Shown piece by piece: positions 7,246 to 15,754 of a stretch of DNA of 64,000 bases. Source of the stretch: RGIG3701 sp030530205 (GTDB lineage Bacteria; Planctomycetota; Planctomycetia; Pirellulales; Thermoguttaceae); contig JAUMVK010000014.1 in assembly GCA_030530205.1 (NCBI GenBank), positions 1 to 64,000 of the forward strand. The letters are read 5' to 3'. The position numbers and the translations under genes were made by a program. How positions within the stretch are numbered: position 1 is the first letter of the stretch; every line of letters starts with the position of its first letter. The notes under the pieces were generated by a model. That model had not been told where the DNA came from and searched no databases. It saw nothing but the letters and a program-made list of their open reading frames with translations.

Positions 7246-9828
7246 ATGAAACACGTTTATATTCAATCAGCATCTGCACTTCAAGAAGAAGTTGATCGAA
7301 TACTTAATCTAGCAAAGACAGAACCACGGCGGCGGATCATAGCCGTGGATATGGAATGGAAGGGCGAGTATCCGGGCCAGACGGGTGCGTCTCTTCTGAC
7401 TCTTCAATTTAGCTCTGCTCCCGGGGAAGCGGCGGTCGTGATCTTCGATAGCTTCGCGCTCAGGGAAGCTGGGGGGTTGAGTGAATCTGAGCGGAACGCA
7501 ATGATTCACGAACTGAAACGCCTACTCACGGCGCACGACGACTGGCGACCGCGAGTCGGCGGGCACTTTCTACGGGCAGACCTGCCCTGGCTTCTGAATC
7601 TTGGAATTGACGGCATCGTGGACTCGTATGCACCATGCCGGGAGCTAAAGTACGCCCGTTACGAGGGCGGTTGGGACACCTCTTTGATGGTTCACGCCGC
7701 CAAAGAAGATATTGGACGCACAAAGACCAAGACCATCGACATTGCCGATGACGACGAAGACGACGAGGCTGAAGAAGAAGCCGTCAAAGAGGGCTACGGC
7801 CTCAAGAGTCTGGCGGTTCATCTGCTCGGAATGAAGCCGTGGGACCGGGGTCTGAAAGCCTTTAACGCGGCTTGGGAAAAGAAAAACAAACAGAAAATCT
7901 TTGGTTTCGGCGAGGTTCCGGACGAAATCTTACATCCATACGCCGCGATGGACGCTGACGCTACACGACGACTCGCCGAACTGTGTATGTTTGGCGACGG
8001 GAAGAATCCAGCGCTTTTAGATAATGCTTCTTGGGTATGGGGTCCCGCGTACAAGGAGAGCTCGTGGCGTCCGTATTTCGAGGCGCATAAGGCTTCGCCG
8101 GGTCTGCTTGAGATGGAAATGACTGGGCTCGCGATGGACAAAGAGCGTTACAAGAGCAGGTGCAAGGCGTATGTCCGCGCCTATAGCATCCTCCTTGACG
8201 ACCTGCGGCGCATGATTGCGTGGCCGGTGTTTAATCCAAATTCGGCACGGCAGAAAGCCGCATTACTGTTCGGCGGGGTGTTTGGCGCGAAGCCTGATGC
8301 GGATGGGCATCGTGTATCCGTGATGCCAGACCCGTCACGTTCATTCAATCTGTGCCCTGTCTATGCAACGAAAACCGGAGACGACTGGCGCGAACTGGTT
8401 AATGCACTGCTTACCGACCACATGCTTTCGCCGGAATATCAGCGCGTGAACTGGGCGGCTACGCCAGCGGGGAGGATTATGAAGAAGGAAATCCCGCTCT
8501 ATCTGAAGGTCGGCGCTCCGTCTCCGTCCACTGATAAAAAGGTCCTCCAGCGGCTCTACGAGGATGTTGTAGCGGCGCAAGGCAGGGGTAGCTACGTTGC
8601 CTTCGGCTTGCAGTTGTTGCGCGATGTGTGCAAGCTGGGAAGCATTCTGCGCACGATTCTGAGCTCGATTGAAATGAGTCTGGACGATGATGGGAACATC
8701 GTGGAAACGTTTCACGGCGGGCACTACCAGCATCTCCGTGAGGATGGCAAAATCCACTCAAACCTCCGGGCGTTGACCGTCACGGGACGGTTGAGCTCCT
8801 CCGCCCCCAATATGCAAAACATCGGCAAAGGCGCGGAAGAGGAGCTACAGATGATCTTGGGGTGCAACGGCAAAGGCCGGTATCTGGATAAATCCAAGAC
8901 CATCGCTCTTCCGAACGGCGAGGAAGTCACGCTGGAACTGCCGGGCATGGAACTTTATCCCGGTCCGGTGCGGTCTATCTACCACGGCGACCCAGACTAT
9001 TTGTTGATCGAGGCGGATTATACAGGCGCGGAATTGAGCGCCGTGGCTTACGCCTCACGGGACCCGCTCTTGATTGAACACGTCCACAGAAATGCGCTTC
9101 CAGAGAGCGACCCGATGTACCGGGATATGCACTCTGAAATGGCGATTACTGCGTTTCAGATCGATATGCAGGGTCATCCGCGCACGAAGAAAGGCTTAAA
9201 GGCGATTGGTAAAGCGCATTACCGGAGCGCGGCAAAGGCGGTCGTGTTCGGTTTGTTATATGGCCGTGGCGCGAAGTCAATCGCTTTCCAGCTTCAGCTC
9301 GAAGGAACTGACGTGACGGAAGACGAAGTACAGGCGACGATGGATGCCTTCTTTGACCAGTACCGCGTCCTGAAGGCTTACCTTGAATCCAGCAAGAATC
9401 GCGTCAAATATCCCGGGTGGGTCGAAACTCTATTTGGACGAAAACGGAGATTCCAGTATACTGGATATGAATCGAACGAGGAGCTGGCGCGTATGCGGCG
9501 GCAGTTCGCGAACGCGCCAATTCAGGGAACGGTGGCAGATCTGGTCAACCGGGCAATTTTCAACCTGCTTGAAGCGCGGCGTCAAGACCCGACACTGGAC
9601 TTCAAATTGGTCATGCAGATCCATGACGCCCTTTTGATTCAGGTACACAAAAAGGATTTCCGGAGGGTCACGAAGGTCATTAAAGACGCGATGGTCGACC
9701 GGAATCCTGTAATAAAAGACGGCAAGCCCTGTTTCTTTTCTATCGAACAGGACTATTATTTGAACTGGGGTGAGAAACTCTCCAAAGAGGAAGTTTCAAG
9801 CCTCCTAACTAAAGAAACGAGGTCTTGA
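7246..9828 (+). CDS. Family A DNA polymerase with 3'-5' exonuclease domain (mobile-element type)
   Basis: An 860-residue replicative-type polymerase without a 5' nuclease domain. The proofreading exonuclease comes first: Exo I reads AVDMEWKGE (about residue 35) and Exo III reads YAAMDADAT (about 225). The polymerase palm has motif A DYTGAELSAVAY (about 591), fingers motif B RSAAKAVVFGLLYGRG (about 660) and motif C QIHDALLIQV (about 790). The acidic insert DDDEDDEAEEEA lies near residue 170. All catalytic Asp residues are present. It lies directly upstream of prim-pol and helicase genes, giving the element its own polymerase, primase and helicase. This is a phage-like gene and not host polA, which would have a 5' nuclease domain. 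Confidence 0.93.
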   Translation: MKHVYIQSASALQEEVDRILNLAKTEPRRRIIAVDMEWKGEYPGQTGASLLTLQFSSAPGEAAVVIFDSFALREAGGLSESERNAMIHELKRLLTAHDDWRPRVGGHFLRADLPWLLNLGIDGIVDSYAPCRELKYARYEGGWDTSLMVHAAKEDIGRTKTKTIDIADDDEDDEAEEEAVKEGYGLKSLAVHLLGMKPWDRGLKAFNAAWEKKNKQKIFGFGEVPDEILHPYAAMDADATRRLAELCMFGDGKNPALLDNASWVWGPAYKESSWRPYFEAHKASPGLLEMEMTGLAMDKERYKSRCKAYVRAYSILLDDLRRMIAWPVFNPNSARQKAALLFGGVFGAKPDADGHRVSVMPDPSRSFNLCPVYATKTGDDWRELVNALLTDHMLSPEYQRVNWAATPAGRIMKKEIPLYLKVGAPSPSTDKKVLQRLYEDVVAAQGRGSYVAFGLQLLRDVCKLGSILRTILSSIEMSLDDDGNIVETFHGGHYQHLREDGKIHSNLRALTVTGRLSSSAPNMQNIGKGAEEELQMILGCNGKGRYLDKSKTIALPNGEEVTLELPGMELYPGPVRSIYHGDPDYLLIEADYTGAELSAVAYASRDPLLIEHVHRNALPESDPMYRDMHSEMAITAFQIDMQGHPRTKKGLKAIGKAHYRSAAKAVVFGLLYGRGAKSIAFQLQLEGTDVTEDEVQATMDAFFDQYRVLKAYLESSKNRVKYPGWVETLFGRKRRFQYTGYESNEELARMRRQFANAPIQGTVADLVNRAIFNLLEARRQDPTLDFKLVMQIHDALLIQVHKKDFRRVTKVIKDAMVDRNPVIKDGKPCFFSIEQDYYLNWGEKLSKEEVSSLLTKETRS

Positions 9829-9829
9829 T

Positions 9830-10144
9830 ATGGCAAATAGCCAATTTGAGCAACTCCCGAAACCGCCAACGGGGGAGTATGTGTTTACCGTTAAACGCGC
9901 TGGTATCAAGAATGGAGCGGTTTGGTACGTCATCGGCGACGATAAGTACGAACTGTTCCACTACGCGGATTTGCGCAAGGGCGCGCTCTTCACGAACGCG
10001 CACTGCGTCTTGGCCGGGATCATAGCCGAAACCGGCTCGTACTGCGCGGCGGCGGAGAACCTGATCGGACGTACTGTTCAGGCTCGCGTTGTTGTACAGA
10101 AGGATTTCACAAAAATTATAGACGTAAGGAGTATCGATGAATAA
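9830..10144 (+). CDS. Small conserved-context protein between polymerase and prim-pol genes, function unknown
   Basis: A 104-residue protein (start MANSQFEQLPKPPTGEYVFT). No family was recognised. The pattern of short strands (GEYVFTVKRAGIKNGAVWYV, VQARVVVQKDF) suggests a small beta-barrel, possibly nucleic-acid binding, but no motif proves it. Its start lies one base after the polymerase stop, and its end overlaps the prim-pol start by 8 bases. It is therefore translated as part of the replication operon and may be a polymerase or primase accessory factor (inference). Confidence 0.7.
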   Translation: MANSQFEQLPKPPTGEYVFTVKRAGIKNGAVWYVIGDDKYELFHYADLRKGALFTNAHCVLAGIIAETGSYCAAAENLIGRTVQARVVVQKDFTKIIDVRSIDE

Positions 10145-11231
10145 AGAATACTGGAAGTCGTTGATAAACGCGGATGTGCCGATTATTCCCGTAATGCCAG
10201 GTGTCAAAAAGCCGATAGGGTTGTGGCGTGACCTTACGTCCGTTGAGGAATGGAGAAAGTACAAGGAAGAGTGGAACGCTTGGGCTGAGGGACCGGAGGC
10301 CGTAGCGAAACTAGACGAGACCACGGCGGAAGAGTTCGCGGCGCGTCTGGGTCTCCCAGAGGTGCCGGAGGAATTCAACTTCGGGCTTCTTTGTTGCGAT
10401 TTCGCGGTCGCTCTGGATTTTGACTCAGACGCTACTGAGACATTCCGGGCGTGGCTTGGAAAGATGAGCAACGAGGATCCCGCCATTTTGGACCGGGTTT
10501 ACATCGAAAAGACACCGCATGGGTTCCACGTTGTGTTCCGTACGACAATGGAAAAGCGCAACGAGAAACTCGCTGAAAGACCGGGCATTGAGGGCAAGCC
10601 GGACAAACACGGCAAGCCGGAGGATCCGAAGAAAAAGCAGACGCTCATTGAAACCCGCGGCAAGGGTGGGTTTCTGGTGATCGCTCCTACACCGGGTTAC
10701 GTCAAGTCTCGCGGCGATCTGGCTAGTCTTCCAATTTTAACGGACACGGAAGTCAATACCCTGTACCGCGTTTCGCGATCGTTTTCTCAGTTTCCGCCGC
10801 CAATCGAACGGGCGGAACGGACGGACTGGGAGCCGCGTAACGCCTACGACCATACGGGTTGGCGCGTTTGCGACCCGGTGGAACGGTACACAGCCGCGTT
10901 CTCTCTGACCGATTGGCGGCAACTGCTTGAAAAATACGGATGGAAATTCCTGTACCAGACACCCGAGGGACGTTACCGTTACCAGCGTCCCGGCAAGGGA
11001 GCCGACGAAGATGATTACTCTGGCGACCTGTACTACCACAACGGGTGTTGGCTCCTGTACATCTTCACGACGAACTCAGACCTTCCGAATGACGAAGGAC
11101 TGACGGGACTCAAGTTCCTCCAGCATCAAGTGTGCGGCGGCGACATCTACAAGGCCATTTCCTTGGCCTCCAAATATATGTGCGGCGCGAGTTTATTCGC
11201 GCTTGGTATGCTCTGTAACAATAATCAATGA
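10137..11231 (+). CDS. Prim-pol (archaeo-eukaryotic primase superfamily) protein
   Basis: A 364-residue bifunctional primase/polymerase-type protein. The prim-pol N-terminal domain shows PIIPVMPGVKKPIGLWRDL. The metal-binding motif is VALDFDSD (about residue 92), and the nucleotide-binding TPHGFHVVF (about 126) carries the conserved His. GGFLVIAPT follows near 180. The C-terminal 130 residues are of unknown fold. Such enzymes make RNA or DNA primers for plasmid and phage replication. It overlaps the upstream gene by 8 bases and is followed 10 bases later by the helicase gene. In many elements the prim-pol and D5 helicase are fused; here they are separate. Confidence 0.85.
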   Translation: MNKEYWKSLINADVPIIPVMPGVKKPIGLWRDLTSVEEWRKYKEEWNAWAEGPEAVAKLDETTAEEFAARLGLPEVPEEFNFGLLCCDFAVALDFDSDATETFRAWLGKMSNEDPAILDRVYIEKTPHGFHVVFRTTMEKRNEKLAERPGIEGKPDKHGKPEDPKKKQTLIETRGKGGFLVIAPTPGYVKSRGDLASLPILTDTEVNTLYRVSRSFSQFPPPIERAERTDWEPRNAYDHTGWRVCDPVERYTAAFSLTDWRQLLEKYGWKFLYQTPEGRYRYQRPGKGADEDDYSGDLYYHNGCWLLYIFTTNSDLPNDEGLTGLKFLQHQVCGGDIYKAISLASKYMCGASLFALGMLCNNNQ

Positions 11232-11241
11232 GGTTGTGTCT

Positions 11242-13137
11242 ATGACTAAAGCTGAATTTGTATTCAACAACATCGATCTCAGTGGCGACATTAACGCCTG
11301 TACTCTTCTCTGGCTTGAAGATAACGGATGGTATCGCCCGTCCGTGAACGGTGACGGCGCGAGGCAGGAACCGTTCAGGACAGCCGCGAGAGCTGGTCAA
11401 GCTCTCGGGGCGGGAAACGAGATGCGTTTCCGAAAGAATGAGGAAACCATCGACGTGAGCTTCGATCCGGAGTCGCAAGAGCCGGTGTTCTTGCTGAACG
11501 GCGAGGCGGTCCCGAACGCGAAAGAACTGCTTCGGAACCTTGCCGGAGTTGAGGCGGCGCTGACCTATTTGACCGCGAAGCTGGAGCTCAACGCTTGGGG
11601 TTTCCGCCCGTCCGATAAGGAAACCTGTGGTCCTACGGAACGAAGAGGATTCTACATCGCAGCCGCTCTGAAGAAACACTACACCGTGTTCCGGAGATGG
11701 AAGCGGAAGGTTGATACCGTGACCGACGATTGCCAGTTATGCCGTTGGGATTTCCAAAGTGGAACGTATCGGGCCGTGGATGAAGACTGGGTTCACGAGG
11801 CTTGTAAGGACATTGTTCCAGAAACGCCAATGAAAGTCGCCCGTGAAGCGTACAAGCAGTTGCGCAACGATGCCAGCATCCCGATCGTGACGGAACTTTA
11901 CAACGATGGGCTTCCGGTCGCCAACGGGGATATGCGCATCTTCACCGGTGAGCTTGAAGACCCTACGCCGGAGCATTTCGTGGTTTCAAGGTTGAGGGCC
12001 GGGTGGTACGGTGAGCGTCATCATCCCGCCGTTGACACGCTGTTCAGCGGGATCGAGGACGAAATCGACCGACAGGCTTTCAAGACTTACCTCGGTTACG
12101 CTCTCACGCCTGGATGCGAACTTCGTAAGATGATGCTCCTTTACGGCAACCCACGTTCCGGGAAATCAACCCTGTGTAACGCCATCACGAAGGGCGTTAT
12201 CGGGATGGATAGCGTCAAGGTGTTTAATCTGAACCAGGACTTCAGCGATGGTGATACGGGCCGATTCGGGCTTCAAGGGTGGGAGGGAGCGATCCTTGCC
12301 TACTGCGATGAGATCGGTAGTGGCCGTATCCCGGATAGCGGGCCGCTAAAGAGCGTTGTAGCGGGTGAGCCGCTGGCTGTTGACCGTAAGGGAAAGGCGA
12401 AAGTGTCCGTCATTCTTACACCTAAAATCCTGATGTGTACGAACCACATCCCGAATTTTCAGGATACGTCAAGCGCGGTTCTGGACCGACTGATTCCTAT
12501 TGATATGAGCCGTGAGCCGTTTACCAGCGGCGAGTTCAATCAGGTGGTGTTCAAGGATCCGGAATTCGGTTCCGCAATGCTGTGGGAACTGGTTCACGCG
12601 ATCCAGGAATTCGCCACGCGGGATGACGCGGGCAACTGGATCATCAAAGGTGAAATTCCGATTTCCGAACGATCCCAGGAATTGCTCGATACCGCACGTG
12701 AGAAATCCAACCCGATCGTCGCCGTCTTCAAGCGTTGGCTCGAAGAGGATGGTGAGAACGTGATCGGAGCGAGTTGGACGACCTTTAAGGATACCCGATT
12801 CGAGGCGCTCTATAAGGACACGATTGGGCTGGAACCGGATATGAAGAAGTCAGGGCAGATATTGACAGTCGATGCCACGTTGAAGAATACCATCATCGTC
12901 AACCCGGTTACGGGTAATGAAGAGCGGTATCAGATCGTGAAGCAGTATCCACTCCGAACTGGTGATACCGTGCGAACAGCTTGCGGGTTCGTGGCACGGT
13001 TTTCCCACGACCGGAATGAGAATAGGAAATTCGTCCGTGACGCGGCTGAGAAATTCCTGGCGAACAAGGGTGGTGGAAATGTTACGATCCTCAAGCTCGA
13101 TGCGGGTCTGGATTACAACAGCGAGTTAGTCCTGTAG
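11242..13137 (+). CDS. SF3/D5-type replicative helicase (phage/plasmid primase-associated)
   Basis: A 631-residue helicase. The Walker A is GNPRSGKST (about residue 302), the Walker B is LAYCDEIG (about 351), and SF3 motif C is in PKILMCTNHIPNF with the arginine finger region DRLIPIDM. The N-terminal 250 residues have the D5_N-like linker. It would unwind the element origin as a hexamer. ATG 11242 is preferred over an upstream ATG at 11203, because GAGG lies before it and the longer form overlaps prim-pol. It is the last gene of the replication operon and is followed at once by the iteron region, the classic place for an origin recognised by such a helicase. Confidence 0.9.
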   Translation: MTKAEFVFNNIDLSGDINACTLLWLEDNGWYRPSVNGDGARQEPFRTAARAGQALGAGNEMRFRKNEETIDVSFDPESQEPVFLLNGEAVPNAKELLRNLAGVEAALTYLTAKLELNAWGFRPSDKETCGPTERRGFYIAAALKKHYTVFRRWKRKVDTVTDDCQLCRWDFQSGTYRAVDEDWVHEACKDIVPETPMKVAREAYKQLRNDASIPIVTELYNDGLPVANGDMRIFTGELEDPTPEHFVVSRLRAGWYGERHHPAVDTLFSGIEDEIDRQAFKTYLGYALTPGCELRKMMLLYGNPRSGKSTLCNAITKGVIGMDSVKVFNLNQDFSDGDTGRFGLQGWEGAILAYCDEIGSGRIPDSGPLKSVVAGEPLAVDRKGKAKVSVILTPKILMCTNHIPNFQDTSSAVLDRLIPIDMSREPFTSGEFNQVVFKDPEFGSAMLWELVHAIQEFATRDDAGNWIIKGEIPISERSQELLDTAREKSNPIVAVFKRWLEEDGENVIGASWTTFKDTRFEALYKDTIGLEPDMKKSGQILTVDATLKNTIIVNPVTGNEERYQIVKQYPLRTGDTVRTACGFVARFSHDRNENRKFVRDAAEKFLANKGGGNVTILKLDAGLDYNSELVL

Positions 13138-13144
13138 GTTAGAG

Positions 13145-13176
13145 CAATGGGGAGGCCCGCAAGGGCTTCCCCATTG
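13145..13176 (+). other. Strong hairpin after the helicase gene
   Basis: CAATGGGGAGGCCC (13145-13158) pairs with GGGCTTCCCCATTG (13163-13176), a 14-base stem with one G-T wobble and a GCAA tetraloop. It starts 7 bases after the stop. No T-tract follows on either side, so it may protect the message end or mark the edge of the origin. Confidence 0.6.
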
Positions 13177-13183
13177 TAATGAG

Positions 13184-13475
13184 TCACTATAGTGAAATGT
13201 AGTGAACGGAGGCGGATTTGGGGGAAGTTGGTTTGGTGCTTATTTTTACGTGGTGCGACAACAGTGGTGGTAGCCGGTAGTGAATGTGTGACTGAAGTGG
13301 GTGGATTTTTTACCTGTTACTCCTATATATATAGTATTTTATTTTTTATTCTTAAAAAAAGACTCACTACAGTCACTACAATCACTACAAATAACTTTGA
13401 TACCGTAAAATACGAGAGATGATGTAGTGACTGACCTTGAAAATTACTCACTACTTTTACCGCTTGATCCACTAC
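13184..13475. other. Candidate replication origin with TCACTAC iterons around an AT-rich block
   Basis: The heptamer TCACTAC or its complement GTAGTGA occurs at 13199-13205, 13277-13283, 13364-13370, 13373-13379, 13382-13388, 13424-13430 and 13448-13454. A near copy (CCACTAC) lies at 13469-13475. The three copies at 13364-13388 repeat with an exact 9-base period. A 12-base palindrome TCACTATAGTGA lies at 13184-13195. Between the left and right groups is an AT-rich stretch (13307-13361) with ATATATATAG and long T and A runs, as expected of a DNA unwinding element. The block follows the helicase gene directly. No convincing coding region exists from 13138 to 14684. Confidence 0.7.
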
Positions 13476-13832
13476 AAATTCCCGCTCACGCCACCGTTGC
13501 GGTCGCGACCCGCCCCCTGCTGGGTCCTCCGACCCGCTTTGAAAAACGAACTAAAACTCTCTGACTCATCTGTTCACAAAAATTTTGCTTGTATTTATAA
13601 AAATTTTATCGGTTGGCCAAATTCAATCCCCTGCTGTGCTCGTGTGGATAATAAAGAGAGGTGGTTCTAAAATGGAACCCCCTTGGCGGTGAGCAGGACA
13701 TGACTCTGATTAACGAATCCTGGCTTTACTCGCTCTCACTTTCCTCAAAAATACCGAACACTATCATCAAAATCACTGGCTCTGAAAGAAGAGCGGGAAC
13801 ACCTCGAAAAAACAGGCCATAAAGACAGCAAG

Positions 13833-14425
13833 CTGACGTCGCAAATCGCGACGTCAGGTCAAAGGAGAATGCTTATTTCAAAGGGCCACCAGCCCGGTAA
13901 ACTGCGCCATGTATGAATATTGATTGATTTCCTGCATTCTCCGACGAGAATCTGTGCGTTGAATTTACTCATCCCTTTAAACCTCAAATATGCAAAGAAA
14001 CAGAGAATTGGGCTGGCTTGCTCCATAATAGTTCGGGGAGGAGGTTCCGCTTCCTGGTCTGGAGTCGTGAAATCCGATATTAGAAATAACCTAATCGCTT
14101 CAAAAGTCGGAAAACGCGACCTTTGGCCGGGAGTAACCCGGAAGAACTGTCAATCCAAAGGGAAAACTCAGGGGCAAAATGACCTCGAGTGCTGACTCGT
14201 CAAATTGACGGGTCAGGTCCTGATTGAACAGGAAATCACGAATTGGCTATTTCCCCGAGGTAAAGCTACCTCGGCGTTTCACCGGGTCAGGTCAGAACTT
14301 CTCTTGGCAATAAATGAGAATACCGTCTTGATTCGCGACGGTATTGAACCTCGAATTCTCATTCAGGAAGTGAAACAGAGAATAAACTCAATAACGAAAC
14401 GTTATCGGGTTTAAGATAACAGGTC
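13833..14425 (+). repeat. Set of stem-loops ending in a shared (GT)CAGGTC motif
   Basis: Copy 1: CTGACGTCGC (13833-13842) pairs with GCGACGTCAG (13848-13857), then GTC. Copy 2: CTGACTCGTCAA (14192-14203) pairs with TTGACGGGTCAG (14205-14216), then GTC. Copy 3: CCGAGGTA/TACCTCGG (14255-14274), then GGGTCAGGTC at 14284-14293. Copy 4: GTTATC/GATAAC (14401-14420), then AGGTC. Other stems lie between them. The copies keep base pairing while their stem sequence differs, which argues for a structured role in single-stranded form. No gene is supported in this interval. Confidence 0.5.
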
Positions 14426-14684
14426 TGAACCTTTATGGAGTGATCGCTCCGATTTTCTGCCGCCGAAAAAAATGGTTGGATGTACTAAATGCCGGCTATT
14501 GGGGAGTTCGACATGACGATCCAGTAAGGCTCCTCAGAATTATTTTTCTAAAATCCTGAATCTTTCCAAAATCTTTACAAAACCTTTAAATTCTCTTTAC
14601 ATTCATCCTGTATACTGTTTTATGTAAGGTGAGGGCAAGGGCTCCACCGAAATCGATTCCTCAATTCCAATAAGGAGAACACTC

Positions 14685-15248
14685 ATGAAAAAGATCGCCC
14701 TTTCCATCGTTGCTCTGGCCGCTGTCGCTTTGTTCTGTGCTTCCAACGCCATGGCTTTTGATTACGAGCGGACCGATTATGAGCCGACTCTGTACCGTGC
14801 CGCCAAAAGAGGCGATATGGCAAAAGTCCAACAGCTTGTCGCTCAAGGGGCTAACGTGAACGAGCGGACCGACGACGATGAAACCCCACTTCACGGAGCC
14901 GCTGACAGAGGTCGGGTCGAAGTTGCGAAATTCCTGATCGAAAAAGGCGCGGACGTGAACGCCGAAGATGAAGACCAGAGCACGCCGATTTTTGAGGCCT
15001 GCGACGGATTCAGCCTTGAAATGGTCAAGCTCCTGGTCGAGAACGGTGCGAACATCAACGTTACCGACGATGACGCTGAAACGCCGCTGCACGTCGCTGC
15101 TGAAGACGGAACCCTTGAAATCGTCAAATACCTCGTCGAAAAAGGCGCCAACGTCAACGCGGTGAACGAGGACGGCCGTACCCCTGCCGAGGAAGCCGCC
15201 CACGAAGGCCGCACCGAGATCGCCGAGTTCCTCCGCAGCTGTAAGTGA
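14685..15248 (+). CDS. Secreted ankyrin-repeat protein
   Basis: A 187-residue protein with a clear Sec signal peptide (MKKIALSIVALAAVALFCAS, cleavage after NAMA). About five ankyrin repeats of 33 residues follow, shown by TPLHGAADRGRVEVAKFLIE, KGADVNAEDED, TPLHVAAEDGTLEIVKYLVE and KGANVNAVNEDG. Ankyrin arrays bind proteins. Outside the cytoplasm this one could be a periplasmic scaffold or an inhibitor of a partner. AAGGAG lies before the start codon. It is monocistronic, lies between the element's origin region and the defence operon, and has no visible partner next to it. GC-rich codon use matches the host rather than the AT-rich RiPP cluster. Confidence 0.88.
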   Translation: MKKIALSIVALAAVALFCASNAMAFDYERTDYEPTLYRAAKRGDMAKVQQLVAQGANVNERTDDDETPLHGAADRGRVEVAKFLIEKGADVNAEDEDQSTPIFEACDGFSLEMVKLLVENGANINVTDDDAETPLHVAAEDGTLEIVKYLVEKGANVNAVNEDGRTPAEEAAHEGRTEIAEFLRSCK

Positions 15249-15256
15249 ATAATTTC

Positions 15257-15298
15257 AAGGAGTACGGCCTGAAGGGGTTCCAGATGGCCGTACTCCTT
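15257..15298 (+). terminator. Hairpin terminator of the ankyrin gene
   Basis: AAGGAGTACGGCC (15257-15269) and GGCCGTACTCCTT (15286-15298) are a perfect 13-base inverted repeat with a 16-base loop, 8 bases after the stop. The T-tract is poor, so it may depend on other factors. Confidence 0.6.
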
Positions 15299-15403
15299 TG
15301 ATTCTCAAATCAAAACATAGTCCCCAAACGTCTTAAAGCTGAAAGCCAACATTTCTCACGATCTTACCTGTTAAAGATTTTCTCAAAAATTTATTCGTCC
15401 TAC

Positions 15404-15431
15404 TTGTAATTTTCTGTGGATTTGCTATAAT
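15404..15431 (+). promoter_or_regulatory. Promoter of the helicase-methylase-ATPase operon
   Basis: TTGTAA at 15404-15409 and TATAAT at 15426-15431 are separated by 16 bases. The start codon of the first gene is at 15755, so the leader would be over 300 bases long. A second possible -10 (TATACT, 15602-15607) lies just before the hairpin at 15622. Confidence 0.55.
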
Positions 15432-15621
15432 ACATAATTAGGAATTTTTAAATTCATACAATAATCAAGAATGTAAGTTAAAACAGATCAATTTTATTAC
15501 GAATAACCACCCGGCTTGCCGGTTTCTGTGAGATTGATTTGTCAGGCGAAGCATTCCTGTGTCTGTCTGTGTGTATGGCCTCACACATTTGTGTGGCATT
15601 ATATACTTTTCTAGCGGACAT

Positions 15622-15697
15622 GGGAGTGCTGGTCCTGTTTGTTGTTCACATCCCTGTGGTTAGGGCGTAATAAGCAACATCAGGTTCCGGTGCTCCC
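15622..15697 (+). ncRNA. Candidate structured leader RNA or small RNA upstream of the defence operon
   Basis: GGGAGTGCTGG with TCCTG (15622-15637) can pair, using G-U wobbles, with CAGGTTCCGGTGCTCCC (15681-15697). Inner stems are GTTG/CAAC (15641-15644 with 15675-15678) and CCCT/AGGG (15652-15655 with 15662-15665). A pyrimidine-rich TTCTTTTATTTCTT tract follows, as at the end of a terminated small RNA. Another hairpin (CCTCACACA/TGTGTGG, 15579-15597) precedes it. No known RNA family was recognised; 6S and SRP RNA were considered but the conserved loops are absent. It could be an attenuator of the downstream operon or an independent small RNA. Confidence 0.45.
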
Positions 15698-15754
15698 TTC
15701 TTTTATTTCTTGATTTCCCCATTTCTTAACCTTCATTCATTGACGAGGTCCCCT

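Noticed and set aside
13192..13422. Open frame of 76 residues across the origin region
   Set aside because: It coincides with the iterons and AT-rich block, has biased composition, and lacks a ribosome binding site.
14205..14414. Open frame of 69 residues with a protein-like C-terminal half
   Set aside because: It would start at a TTG without a ribosome binding site and runs through three stem-loop repeats, which better explain the sequence.
13833..14425. Integron attC array or CRISPR repeats
   Set aside because: The stem-loops are not spaced or sized alike, have no spacer regularity, and no integron integrase or cas genes are near.
15622..15697. 6S RNA or SRP RNA as identity of the structured leader
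   Set aside because: The conserved SRP loop (GGAAGCAGCC type) and 6S bubble features are absent. It is listed only as an unclassified structured RNA.
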